Part shown: in pieces, positions 8,224 to 16,521 of the stretch | Numbering within the stretch: position 1 is the stretch's first letter | Layout: each line of letters begins with the position of its first letter | Source: Suillus spraguei | Lineage: Eukaryota; Basidiomycota; Agaricomycetes; Boletales; Suillaceae | NCBI GenBank assembly: GCA_016800925.1 | Contig: JABCPU010000933.1 | Span: forward strand, 1-21,022 | Length of the DNA: 21,022 nucleotides | Reading direction: 5' to 3' | Program-made: the position numbers and the translations under genes | Notes under the pieces: generated by a model | The model's input: only the letters and a program-made list of their open reading frames with translations | What the model was told of the DNA's origin: nothing | Databases searched by the model: none

Positions 8224-10250
8224 ATGGCCAGAATGTGGGATTGGGACCACGCCCTTGAGGATGCAATCAAGGTGAGCCTTATTGATCGATCATAGCCCCC
8301 TCATGAAAGGCTGACATGATGGTGACATAGTCCATCCATATTCAGCCCTCACTGACAGGCTATGTCTCAAAGGGCATCGCCCTCTGCGGAAAAGGCTGCA
8401 TTCTGGACACAAGGGTAGCATTCAATGTTGCATCAATGTACACCGACCAGAATTCACAAACCACTCATTTTCTGCTCTTAATCAAGGTATGTCACAGTCA
8501 TCTCATATACTATCTGCCTCATCCCATGTTTTAGGCCATCACTCTTTTCAGTGCAGATCAACATGACAAGGTAAACCTCCTCCTCAAAGAACTCACTACC
8601 AGTTGTCCGAACGCTGATACTTGTCATATCGTGCAAGTAGCTATCATGCAGCCATACTGGGTCTTATCCTCACCCGCATTTCACTCAGCTTTCATAGAAG
8701 AATGCAGCACACTCTGTCATACCAATGGAGATGTGGCCCTCACTGCGAGAAATTACAACAGAGCTATTAATGTCTACTTGGCAGTGATCGACCTGGGTTA
8801 CATATCCGATGTTGTCTTTGTGAATCATAGTGAGGCAAGGTTAGGTAAAATGCTATGAGAGGATGCGCTCCTGGACACGCAAAAGGTGCGATGGCTTCCA
8901 CACATTTTCATCACCCATGTTGATTTCCGCGATGCACAGGTCATCGAACTCAATTCTTTGTATCATGATCATGTTGGCACATACAGCGCTGCATTGCGCC
9001 AAACGTTATGACGAGGCTATCCATACCTTCACGATCATGTTGTCCAAGTTGGACCATGCTCCCAAAGCACAGATACGAGGTGAGCCATGAAACACTCCTG
9101 CACTGTCTTGAGATGCTTATCTCTAAATGCAGATCTGCATCAGCAGTATGTCCATTTGTCCCAAGCAGAAGACGCTATTCAAAGAGCTGTTTGGATTGAA
9201 CTCTAATATGCCCCGCTACGTCTTCTGAATACCTCTGTCAGTCTTTTGCGTGATCGAGCAGCACAAATAAGCACCTTCAAAACGAGTGTAGAGTATAAGG
9301 ATTTTTTTTCATCCATAATGAAGCATTCAGACCTTTGAACGGAGTGCATCACAGATGTAGTAGCAATGTACTTCCGCTGCATTTTGCTATCACATGGGAA
9401 GAACCAGGCGCTGCTGCACGGTATCCAAGATAAAGTTGTGTACGAGGCAAACAGACTCTGTGGCATCGTGAAACTGCAGTCATTCTGTGAAGTCATTCGT
9501 GAGACTAGGTATCTATAGGCACATGCTGCATTGACAAGAGAAGCAATATTGAACTTCAAGAATCGGTCAATTCCATATTTGTCTGGTACCGCCACTCCGC
9601 GCTTACCATCATTTACCTATGCAATGTTCCTCCTTCATCTGAACCTTCATTCCAGGTATGAGCAGTGCCTGAGAAAAACTGCAATGGGCATTGATGCGTG
9701 TCACCACTGCAGGAAGATGTTGCATACTCATTATTTGGCGTCTTTGGCATTACACTACTGTGATTCATGGGGAGAAGCAGCAGAATACACTCAGGCAGCT
9801 CCTGCAGAAGATCGTGGCTCGATCGGGGGACATCAGTGTTCTTGACTGGCTCGGATAACCTGCCAAGTTCAATAGCTATCTTCCAGCTCATCTCACCTCT
9901 TACACCACCCCTCCGTGTACCCTTCGATGTTTGTCTGAAGATTATATTCACAGACAAGTCTCTTTGCTGCTACAAATTGTGTCTACAGGTCTACCATTGA
10001 AATATTATGAGCAGCAGCTCCTCGATTCGCAAACTGAGACTTCATCTGCCTTGCATTTCATTCTGTGTTACAGAAGTCAGGAGGAAACGCGGTGTAGTCC
10101 AAGAAACCTCAATCACATATGGAATTAAGGCAGAGGGACTTCATGACTTGCTGATCACCGAAGAGACTCTCATTTAGCAGACATTCTCAGGGTACCTGAC
10201 CTCACAGAACAATGTGATTTTGTAGAGCAGCCTGGTTTCACAAACACAAC
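8224..10250 (+). pseudogene. Decayed TPR + HET-domain protein gene
   Basis: Exon 1 (8224-8271) opens MARMWDWDHALEDAIK. Introns follow at 8272-8330 and 8487-8534. The frame then reads TPR-like helices: SIHIQPSLTGYVSKGIALCG, GDVALTARNYNRAINVYLAV, EDALLDTQK, and after the intron 8886-8939, KRYDEAIHTFTIMLSKLDHA. From about 9350 the HET region appears: IVKLQSFCEVIRETRY, CCIDKRSNIELQESVNSIF, VWYRHSALTIIYL, then LQEDVAYSLFGVFGI and VIHGEKQQNTLRQLLQKIVA. A short tail ends near 10250 (ITYGIKAEGLHDLLITEE). HET domains act in fungal non-self recognition and programmed cell death. Lesions are TGA at 8856-8858 (Trp expected), a frame change near 8960-8985, TAA at 9204-9206, TGA at 9336-9338, TAG at 9516-9518, a TGA at about 9676-9678, a frame change near 9713, and a large internal deletion just before GMSSA near 9657. 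Cell-death activity is not expected. Confidence 0.8.
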
Positions 10251-10533
10251 ATCTTAAAAATGAGTAAAAATCATATTTATATAGAGGCGGTACAAATATA
10301 CAACAATATAAATTTGTGGAAGATAATATGAAGTGATTGATGAGCTACAAAATATTTGCTGAAAATGTTGCAGATTACCCGGAATGATAGTATCTTCTCT
10401 TGTGCCTCAGAGAAAGCTGGTCCAGGCGCCGAAAGGAGCAAGAACCCAATCAAGTTGTCCAAACTGAAACAAGATTCTATGTTTGCAAATGTGGTCTATG
10501 AAAGTGGTGAATATTTGCGGGTCCCCCATAATC
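10251..10533. other. Spacer, no recognisable gene
   Basis: The first 130 bp are A/T-rich. A short plus-strand frame (10356-10541) reads SCASEKAGPGAERSKNPIKL, but it ends inside the solo LTR and has no family I know. Confidence 0.4.
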
Positions 10534-11147
10534 TGTTATGAACTGGGGTGGCATCACCAGCGACAGTGAGAAAACACAGACGGTCTGCTGGGAGGTTCTT
10601 CAATGTCCAGAAGAGGACAAGGTAAGAGTACAAGGAACACGTTCCGAGTACTATCAAGAGTTCAGCCTCGAAGACAATGCTAAGAGGTTCTACAAGAATA
10701 GAGACTTAAGGCTAAGGAGTGCTTAGACTTAGAGACAACTTAGGTTGGAGACCTAAGCGAAGGATATTCCAGGTAAAACCCAGTAAGATTAAAGTAAAGA
10801 ATCTACTACAAGTACACTGTGCTTATATAGGTATATATGTGCACACAGACCAGGTAACCATGAGAATATAACTGTGTATCCTAATAAGGAAGGCATATAT
10901 TGTACAAGCGTGTTGAGACACATGAGTCAGAGATAAAGACATAGGTTTAGCGTACGTGTATGCTAAACCGGTTGAGTCTAAGAACGGAGTCATGGGGAAT
11001 CATGATATCACATGATATGATGTGCTAGTTGAGTTATGCGGTCATGTGATGTCTGATGGAAGTGGAAGTGTCCGAGCGATAAGCTCCATATCACGTGATA
11101 TATGAGAATAGAAAGGAAAATGAATAGGGGCACGTACAACTGTAACA
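10534..11147 (-). mobile_element. Solo LTR of a Ty3/Gypsy chromovirus
   Basis: The 614-bp unit begins TGTTA and ends TAACA on the plus strand, a 5-bp terminal inverted repeat. It shares long blocks with the 3' LTR at 16013-16488, such as GAAGGATATTCCAGGTAAAA (10759 and 16247). By comparison with that element its transcriptional sense is minus. No internal retroelement sequence adjoins it and it has its own duplication, so it is a solo LTR left by recombination. It carries about 160 bp (around 10932-11090) that the other LTR lacks, including a hairpin GGTTTAGC/GCTAAACC (10944-10951 and 10962-10969) and the 14-bp palindrome ATATCACGTGATAT (11088-11101). Confidence 0.9.
10822..10830 (-). promoter_or_regulatory. 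TATA box of the solo LTR
   Basis: On the minus strand, the sense of the element, the sequence reads CTATATAAG. The other LTR has CTATTTAAG at the same place (16310-16318), so the site is conserved but weakened there. Confidence 0.5.
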
Positions 11148-11296
11148 TAATCCGAATTGATGTTGTTGAGACTCAAGATGCGAATGCTATAATGTCGATG
11201 ACTTTACTACCTACACTGCAAGTCAGTCATTCGTACAAATCTGTATGTTGCTTTGCGTTGGAAAAACGATCCTGTGCATATTTTGGCAATTCCATA

Positions 11297-12652
11297 TCAG
11301 TTGGTGGTGGCATCAGTGAATGGGATTGTGGCAAAACCAATTGCAAAGCCGTCACCATCTAACACAGTGTAGAAGCCCTGCATAAATGTGAAGCCAACAA
11401 TGAAGCCAAACCCAGGTTGGTAATGATGAGATATATACCACTGCTCTCACCACCACCAGGAAGTTTGGTGTTGAGAGAACGAGGCCAGATTTGGGCATTA
11501 GCGGTGAGAGTGAAGAGAAGACCAGTTTGCTGATCAAAGTAGCGCCGGTTGCTGCCTGGTACCCACGATAGGCATCTATCAAACGCTGATTAGACCATTA
11601 TTACTCGCTGCACTCTAAATACACACAAGGAATTTCTATAAAGGCGGTGCCAGTATCGATGATACCAGCAGTCTCATCCAAGATGTCCATGTTGCCATAA
11701 GTAATGCTCTGATCAAAACCCCAGAATTCCGCTGAGGGGAGGGCGTCGGTGATGGAACTGAAACAACATAATTACTAAGAGTCTGGATTGATCTAGGAGC
11801 TGAGCTAGCTTACGTGTATACAATGTTATCAGTGCACTTGGTATGGCCAGGTCCACCAAAGGCGAGCTCTCCAACATCGGCATCTGGATACCAGTGAGGG
11901 GCTGGAAAAAGATACCAACAATGTTCTCATCAATAGCGTCTTTGCTAACAAGGCAGTCAGTAAAAGTTGGGTACATGACACCCAGTCCATTTATCAGGCT
12001 GTTGGCTGTCAAATACCGAGGCCGGAGGCCAAGGATACCATCACATCTGACGTTGCTCGAAGTAAAAGCAACAGCAAGTTCGTAGTTGGGGATGGTGAGC
12101 CCATTGCCGAGACTGATGGTATCTCAGAAGATAGTTCCTATAGATGATTGTAGGTATTTTAAACATATAATATTGTTGTATGTCATACCAGAGAAGGAGG
12201 CAACTGGCAGGACCCCCAAAAATACTGTAGGTTTTCCCCACACCCTGTCCGGTGTTAATGCTGGGTTCCCCGTGTGGAGTGCAGGAGCGAATCCACATGA
12301 CCGCGCTGCTAGAGTCGACAAGCACGTTATCTTCAACAATACATTAGCAGCTGCACATTTTCTCAGTATTGAACTAACAAGTTCTGGGGGGGTTTCCAGC
12401 ACGCAGTGCTGTTATGTATTGACCCTGTTCGCTGAATAGCATAGGAATGCTTTCAGCATGTTGGCCATGCATATGGTAGTCCCTCAAGGCCGCCACATGA
12501 GCTTTATCGTGTTGCACAATGTCAAAAGCACCATTGGAAAAGTTCAGTCTCCTGGCAAGTGGGAGGATGATGGGGGAATTACGAACTTCAATGGGCGATC
12601 CTGTGGTTGACAAAGCCAGGAGAAGAGTCAACAAGGATGCAGTGAGGAATAT
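11297..12652 (-). pseudogene. Decayed polyporopepsin-like aspartic protease (family A1)
   Basis: Read on the minus strand: a signal-peptide-like IFLTASLLTLLLALSTTG, a propeptide (EVRNSPIILPLARRLNFS), then YNVLVDSSSAVMW after an intron at 12378-12331. Further on come SLGNGLTIPNYELAVAF, CDGILGLRP, GELAFGGPGHTKCTDNIVY, an intron at 11813-11758, FWGFDQSITYGN, ETAGIIDTGTAF, TGLLFTLTANAQIWPRSLN and FMQGFYTVLDGDGFAIGFAT, with the stop at 11299-11297. Order and spacing fit secreted fungal pepsin-like proteases. The second active-site motif is intact (DTG); the first is DSS instead of DTG/DSG. The codon where Met is expected is ATA (12652-12650), with a TAA just upstream. Frame changes occur near 11890, 11540 and 11390. 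The gene is inactive as it stands. The native enzyme would be secreted and cut proteins at acid pH. Confidence 0.85.
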
Positions 12653-13031
12653 AGCTTATTGGAAGTAATATCATACTCAGTAATCTATTATATAGTTCAA
12701 GTTACGTGCCAGCAAATGCAATGACTGTGGCATGTACTATATTGAAACGTCCCCAAAAAGCAATGATGAGGTAGTTCCGATCTGAGTCGCATCATGAGTG
12801 CAAGCATTCGACCTCTTGATAAAGCAAAACACTCTAATGCTGCACAAGACTCATAGCAGAAACTAGTAGTACATGTCATAATTGCAGAGTACATTCGCCG
12901 ATATTCTATTTGATTTCGCGACTCCAAAACTCTAGTACCTGTCATAAACATTACTGTTTGATGTTGCACCCGAAATTCCTGCGCAAAGGGTCAACTATTG
13001 AAATAGAGTTATATTAGTGCAAACTGACCCA
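12653..13031. other. Spacer, no recognisable gene
   Basis: Apart from the TATA-like site, this stretch shows only an antisense open frame of 90 codons (12697-12969) with no motif or intron signal that I trust. Confidence 0.5.
12688..12695 (-). promoter_or_regulatory. TATA box upstream of the protease relic
   Basis: CTATATAA on the minus strand lies about 36 bp before the former start codon, a sensible core-promoter position. It is probably an old promoter remnant. Confidence 0.45.
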
Positions 13032-13959
13032 TCAGGAGAGCAATGACATTGTAACGCTTGCAGACGTATGCACAAATGCTGCGAGGCCGGCAGTTACACG
13101 TGCTTAATACATGTAGAAAATAGACGTACCTGCATTTATAGCAGCAATGAACAGTCTCAGTGTCGTCGATGTCCATTGTATTTTCATTATCTCCCTGCAA
13201 TAACGAAAATTCGAGAGTTAGAATGCACAAAACAACAACAACAAGTAGACATACCACTTCTTGACCCATCTCAGTTATATCCGAGTCAACATCCATGAAG
13301 TCTTTGTTATCTGGACCGATCTGCATATTATTGATATCCATGATACTTTCATTGTCTCCCTAGAATCCAAGTCAGAACAAATTAAAAGCGCAACAATATA
13401 TGAATGAACTAACCTTCAAATGTTCATCTTCCGCTTGATAAATGATGTCCAAATTGTTTTCTGAGACTCTGTCGATATCCATCATGTTGAGCTGAATATG
13501 TGCCGTAGTAGGTTGTGTGATTAGTATGCTGTGACTGTCACCTTGATTTGATTGTGGCGAGCAAGTTGGCAATGCCCTTGTCGGCCAGTTTTCAAAGCAA
13601 TATCATCCAAAATAAAATAAAATTCACAGTCAACACCATCCTCAACGAGAAGGCCCACTGCTTCTCTAAACATTAGATTTATGGTCTCATTTATCCAGAT
13701 GAATTCATCCACCTCAAACCATTGATCATCATCTCCAAATCAAGATCAATGACATCAGTGAGATGTCGAGTCCCCATTATGGAAGACCAGTCCAATCTCG
13801 TTGTTCAAAGTCAGCAGTGAAGATGAAAGGGTCTCACCTCAGTCCGATTGGAATGTGACAGATACATGGACCGATATCTGTGCCGCCACCAGTCAATAGT
13901 GCAATCAAGCTATTGAGATCGTAGAGCTTCTTCAGCATATAACTATCAGGAAAGGACAT
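13032..13959 (-). CDS. Hypothetical acidic protein, six exons with repeated GDNE exons, one frame break
   Basis: The ATG at 13959-13957 opens MSFPDSYMLKKLYDLNSLIA. Exons are 13959-13838, 13796-13542, 13491-13414, 13359-13255, 13194-13130 and 13056-13032. Introns are 41-73 nt with GT...AG ends. Exon 2 reads LDWSSIMGTRHLTDVIDLDL and then, after a one-base loss near 13729, DDQWFEVDEFIWINETINLM and EAVGLLVEDGVDCEFYFILD. Exons 3, 4 and 5 are in phase 0 and acidic. Exons 4 and 5 each begin GDNE(S/N) followed by MDI(N/D), and exon 3 carries MMDIDRVSEN, so they look like copies of one unit. The product would be about 215 residues, with no membrane segment. The family is unknown. The MDIDDTE of exon 5 resembles MDVDDSTE in the gene at 481-1142. 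The single frame break may be a real mutation or a read error. Confidence 0.5.
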
Positions 13960-14087
13960 GGTAATACGAGCAATGAAAGGGACTCAGTTTGGGCGGGCGC
14001 ATTCTAGTAAGAAACGAGTAAGTTTGATCAAGGATGGAAGGGATGAAAGGGTCTCACCTCAGTCCGATTGGAATGTGATGGATACAT
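13822..14087. repeat. Two copies of a 46-bp exon-intron boundary segment, 220 bp apart
   Basis: 13822-13867 and 14042-14087 are nearly the same (GATGAAAGGGTCTCACCTCA, then GTCCGATTGGAATGTGA). On the minus strand the block is the end of an exon (HIPIGL) plus the donor GTGAGA and the start of an intron. The second copy lies upstream of the gene at 13032-13959 and ends an open frame in the same way, so it is likely a duplicated exon end. Confidence 0.8.
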
Positions 14088-14250
14088 CGACTATATAGTG
14101 ATAGCCTGCACCTGGTGATGTAAAATTTAGGTGTATCATTGTGCATGTGCGGTTGTAAGTAGTTGTGAAAATGAGCGGATGATTTGCCCATGAGGCCCAA
14201 GTGGAATGCAGACGATCAGTCAAAGTGAGACTGGATGACTTACTGTTAGC

Positions 14251-14681
14251 TCAGATGTATGTCCGCTTTTTCCTTTGGTCTGGCCATGGTCCATTAAACA
14301 CGTACTCCCAAGCCTCATTCGACATCTGCTTGGCGCTGATGCTCAGCTGTCCCGAGCAAAGATAACACCATTTAACTGAATGTGGTCAGTGAGAAGATAA
14401 AATATTGTTTCAACACCTACTGTATAACAGATGTACAGCAACGTAGTATCACGACAGCATTTTAAGCGCTCAATATCAAATCGCTGGATGTCACAGTGGT
14501 GTAGTTGAGAGAAAAGGATAGCACCCGATTTTAGCCTTAAAGTTGAAATATATGAGGGGGCATTGTCCAAAGAAGTTGGAAGGTGAAAGGGTATGTTGTC
14601 AATGGAAAGAATCAAAAAGATATATGACTCACGGTCGAGATAAGGCTTGGAGAGGGAGATGGTACTCCAGAGAAAGAGCAA
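14251..14681 (-). pseudogene. Unrecognised minus-strand coding-like segments
   Basis: An open frame of 112 codons (14681-14343) contains SIDNIPFHLPTSLDNAPSY and LHHCDIQRFDIERLKCCRD. Just below it a second frame from an ATG at 14325 reads MSNEAWEYVFNGPWPDQRKK and stops at 14253-14251. Between them and the gene at 13032-13959 lies the duplicated exon end at 14042. They may be upstream exons or a decayed second copy of that gene. No intron chain joins them cleanly, and I recognise no domain. Confidence 0.3.
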
Positions 14682-14820
14682 ATGTTATCAAATTAGGTTG
14701 TGAGTCGACAATGTGAGAGTCGCGTTCGATGTGCTACACATGAGAGTTACACTTCAGTTCATGTTCGTGATCTGCAACGCGGTGTGATGGAGCCTGAAAG
14801 TCATCCTACGAGCTCAACCC

Positions 14821-15412
14821 TTAGTTGAAGTAACAAAAAAATGCTGCTTCTTGCCTCGTAGCAACTGCTTTCGTCAGCAAATGCCAACTCTCTAAGTTCA
14901 CAGTGTCTGAAACGAGACCACCGAAGAGGATGTCCTTGGCAGAATCTTCACAGTGTGCTGTGAGTGTGTACCAATCAGAACAAATGGAGCAAGACCTAAC
15001 CTCCATGACGTTCTCTATTGGAGGGCTCCTTTGCTTTAACAACAGGTGCTTTCTTTGCTTGTCTTGTTCCTGGCGACATTTGCACCATCACCATCACCAT
15101 CTATGCCCTTGGCTAAAGACGGTGAGATGAATACGACTCTATACCCCTGTAAATGAGGAAAGATTATTCCAGAGCAACTCAGGTGAAGGCATGACAAACC
15201 TGGACAAGAATTTTGTCCTTGAGGAGCCCATCATCCTCTAGATCATCCGCAGCTGCTCTTGAAATGCTGTGATTATGCCATTCTCTTGGAAGATAGACAT
15301 AATTAGAGTCCTGTCTCTGCCAATTCCCATATAATTGTGTGAGTGAGAAGGGCTTCCCCCTGGCTGCAGTCACGGCACTGCAGTGGAAATTGGGGATTGT
15401 AGGACAGGTCGA
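14821..15412 (-). pseudogene. Unrecognised minus-strand gene fragment, two joined exons plus a further frame
   Basis: A frame open from 15412 reads FHCSAVTAARGKPFSLTQL, then YGNWQRQDSNYVYLPREWH and SRAAADDLEDDGLLKDKILV. At 15199-15147 there is a good 53-nt intron (GTTTGT...TTTACAG) in phase 0. The next exon (15146-15036) continues GYRVVFISPSLAKGIDGDGD, ANVARNKTSKEST, and then a TAA at 15038-15036. A further frame (15042-14821) reads AKDILFGGLVSDTVNLES and may be a displaced 3' part. The start is not visible: a TAA lies at 15415-15413 and no ATG with good context follows. Product and family are unknown. The plus-strand His-rich frame at 14903-15130 is only the shadow of the DGDGDG stretch. Confidence 0.4.
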
Positions 15413-15480
15413 TTAATGTGAACTAGGTTTAATATTATCTCTCACTGTAACCCTTGGACAGAGATGGAAAACACTTTGTT

Positions 15481-15565
15481 ATCAAGGTTTGGGAGTCTGC
15501 CTTTGTTGAGTTCCAATCTGGATACCTCCGACGGTATTTCAAAACTCTGAAGTCCCAACCTTGAT
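15481..15565. repeat. 85-bp segment with imperfect terminal inverted repeats
   Basis: ATCAAGGTTTGGGAGTCT at the left is matched by the reverse complement of GAAGTCCCAACCTTGAT at the right, with one extra T and one or two mismatches. The centre is not palindromic. It could be a very small MITE-like remnant; no target duplication is evident. Confidence 0.4.
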
Positions 15566-15568
15566 CAG

Positions 15569-15631
15569 GTGACCAACCAAACTTGGAGTTTCGTGCATTT
15601 GCGGTAAATTTGCCTTCAAGCTTCAGGCCGC
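15569..15631. repeat. Dispersed repeat B, copy 2 (interrupted by repeat A)
   Basis: This matches 6639-6700 up to GGCCGC, after which repeat A starts (TGTAACG at 15632). The continuation GCTAATCAG seen in copy 1 is missing here and would be expected beyond the inserted elements. Confidence 0.75.
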
Positions 15632-16012
15632 TGTAACGAACATATTGGCGCTGGGCTTAAAACCCCATATTTTGATACTCGTCTCACATCTACAGGAGTT
15701 ACCACTTGTCCATGGCCGTCTTACCCCTTAAGCAGTACCGGCAGCATCCCATGCTTACCACACACTGTACCGACTGCCGCACCATGATCCACGTACTGAT
15801 GTCCTTCCATGTCCTTGCCGCATCCGCATAGCTCCATTTGGTGCATAGTTTGTTTTCTGTTCGTTATCACTGATTCCACGGCAAGCCTTATTACATGTTG
15901 CCTTGTGCCGCAGCACCTTGCACTATGTTTACTTATGGCAGTTACTACACCCCAGCGCTACTGATCTCACCTAGAGTATTCCGAGTACATATGATTTAGG
16001 ATATAAGCACCG
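15632..16012. repeat. Dispersed repeat A, copy 2 (interrupted by the chromovirus)
   Basis: This matches 4554-4935. It stops at GCACCG (16007-16012) exactly where the 3' LTR begins; in copy 1 the sequence continues GCACCGCATACCCC. The break therefore marks the integration site of the chromovirus, and CACCG is the likely 5-bp target duplication, its partner lying outside the window. Confidence 0.8.
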
Positions 16013-16488
16013 TGTTATGAACTGGGGTGGCATCACCAGCGACAGTGATAAGACACTAACGGTCTGCTGGGAAGTTCTGCTACGTTCAAAAGAGAATGGA
16101 GACTACTACTTAGAAAGAGTTCCAAGTAGGATCAAGGGTTCAGTCAAAGAGTCGCGACTCTAAGACGATCGGTAGAATAGAGACTAAGGCTAAGGAGTGC
16201 TTAGACTTAGAGACGATTCAAGATGACTTAGGTTGTAGACCTAAGCGAAGGATATTCCAGGTAAAACCCAGTCAGATTAAAGTAAAGTATACGAGCGTGA
16301 TACAACGTGCTTAAATAGGTCAATATGTGCGCACAGACCAAGAGAGACGTGAGAACGTAAGTGTGTATCCAAAGGAGGAAGGTAACTATAGTACAGATGC
16401 ATTGAGCATATGAGTCAGAGTCACGTTATGTAATATACAAGTAAAGGAGACAAGGAGAGAATGAATAGGGGCATGTACAACTGTAACA
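16013..16488 (-). mobile_element. 3' LTR of the minus-strand chromovirus
   Basis: The unit is 476 bp, with TGTTA at one end and TAACA at the other, homologous to the solo LTR at 10534-11147. On the minus strand it starts TGTTACAGTTGTAC, directly after a polypurine tract, which fixes it as the 3' LTR. A CTATTTAAG at 16318-16310 replaces the better TATA of the solo copy. Both LTRs keep an imperfect palindrome CTTAGGT...ACCTAAG (16228-16244 here). Confidence 0.9.
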
Positions 16489-16501
16489 TTACCCCCTTTT
16501 T
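16489..16501 (-). other. Polypurine tract of the chromovirus
   Basis: On the minus strand AAAAAGGGGG followed by TAA directly precedes the 3' LTR start TGTTAC. This is the expected place and composition for priming plus-strand DNA synthesis. Confidence 0.85.
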
Positions 16502-16521
16502 ATATGGAAAGTCACCAACTT

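Larger units (their letters stand above)
10529..11152. repeat. 5-bp target-site duplication flanking the solo LTR
   Basis: TAATC at 10529-10533 and TAATC at 11148-11152 sit directly outside the LTR ends. A perfect 5-bp duplication is the usual footprint of a Ty3/Gypsy integrase. Confidence 0.9.

Noticed and set aside
12086..12439. Plus-strand ORFs across the protease locus
   Set aside because: They are opposite to recognisable aspartic protease exons on the minus strand.
14903..15130. Plus-strand ORF with a poly-His run
   Set aside because: It is the antisense shadow of the DGDGDG stretch in a spliced minus-strand exon.
10534..16488. The two same-orientation LTRs as the 5' and 3' ends of one element spanning 10.5-16.5 kb
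   Set aside because: The left copy has its own perfect TAATC duplication on both sides, the sequence between contains a protease relic and other genes but no gag-pol, and the polypurine tract and pol of the right copy lie on its other side.
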